In this document: positions 7,221-7,300 of the stretch, one piece after another
Position numbering within the stretch: position 1 is the stretch's first letter
Layout: each line of letters opens with the position of its first letter
The notes under the pieces: model-generated
Told to the model about the DNA's origin: nothing
Database searches by the model: none
The model's input: only the letters and a program-made list of their open reading frames with translations
Source of the DNA: Pseudomonadota bacterium
Lineage (GTDB): Bacteria; Pseudomonadota; Alphaproteobacteria; Rhizobiales; Devosiaceae
Direction: 5' to 3'
Assembly (NCBI GenBank): GCA_023433985.1
Contig: JAEYTN010000356.1
Span: forward strand, 1-7,300
Length of the DNA stretch: 7,300 nucleotides
Translations under genes and position numbers: made by a program

Positions 7221-7297
7221 TCATCCCGGCTTGACCTGGGACCCACCTCAAAACCTGCGCTGCTGGCCAGATGGGTCCCCGCTTTCGTCGGGATGAC
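7221..7297. repeat. Dispersed-type inverted repeat (REP-like element)
   Basis: TCATCCCG (7221-7228) pairs with CGGGATGA (7289-7296), and GGGACCCACCT (7238-7248) with AGATGGGTCCC (7269-7279), with one mismatch. The segments between are unpaired, and the loop is 7249-7268. A partial extra TCATCCCG lies at 7202-7209. The wording of the arms is typical of small palindromic repeats found many times in intergenic DNA of alphaproteobacterial genomes. The copy is complete, or nearly so, at the right edge of the window. Confidence 0.6.
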
Positions 7298-7300
7298 AGC

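Noticed and set aside
6912..7300. CRISPR array or tRNA in the repeat-rich right end
   Set aside because: The repeats are palindromic, irregularly spaced and not separated by uniform spacers; no tRNA cloverleaf or T-loop sequence was seen.

Overview
The window is GC-rich chromosomal DNA. Its protein motifs, and the grouping of guaB, rsmB and guaA, point to an alphaproteobacterium. IMP dehydrogenase and the EF-G-like GTPase look Hyphomicrobiales-like by remembered family resemblance, but the order is not settled by sequence alone.

Positions 1-4576 carry six genes, all on the minus strand and transcribed toward position 1: guaB (IMP dehydrogenase), a four-helix membrane protein of unknown function, rsmB (16S rRNA m5C methyltransferase), a divergent TspO-like protein, a canonical TspO, and the first 71 codons of guaA (GMP synthase). 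Gaps are 33 to 90 bases, so one long transcript is plausible. guaB and guaA are the two enzymes that turn IMP into GMP via XMP; here they bracket a rRNA modification enzyme and three membrane proteins.

Positions 4577-4868 are a divergent intergenic region. It holds leader hairpins for both flanking genes, and a short frame whose stop codon directly abuts the start of the next gene. Positions 4869-6911 on the plus strand encode a 680-residue EF-G-like translational GTPase with all five EF-G domains but non-canonical switch regions. Positions 6912-7300 contain no gene I can support; they hold several palindromic repeats of the kind scattered through alphaproteobacterial genomes.

The most striking observation is in guaB. 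The reading frame is intact and most catalytic motifs are present, but about 60 residues that every IMP dehydrogenase I know carries are missing in frame near the N terminus. They include the SAMDTVTE and GGIGVIHRN segments of the catalytic barrel. This is either a real deletion at a housekeeping locus or an assembly error, and reads would decide. Other points are the tandem TspO pair inside the gua cluster (the second copy has lost signature residues), the EF-G-like protein lacking the usual GTPase histidine, and its leader with a duplicated Shine-Dalgarno block.
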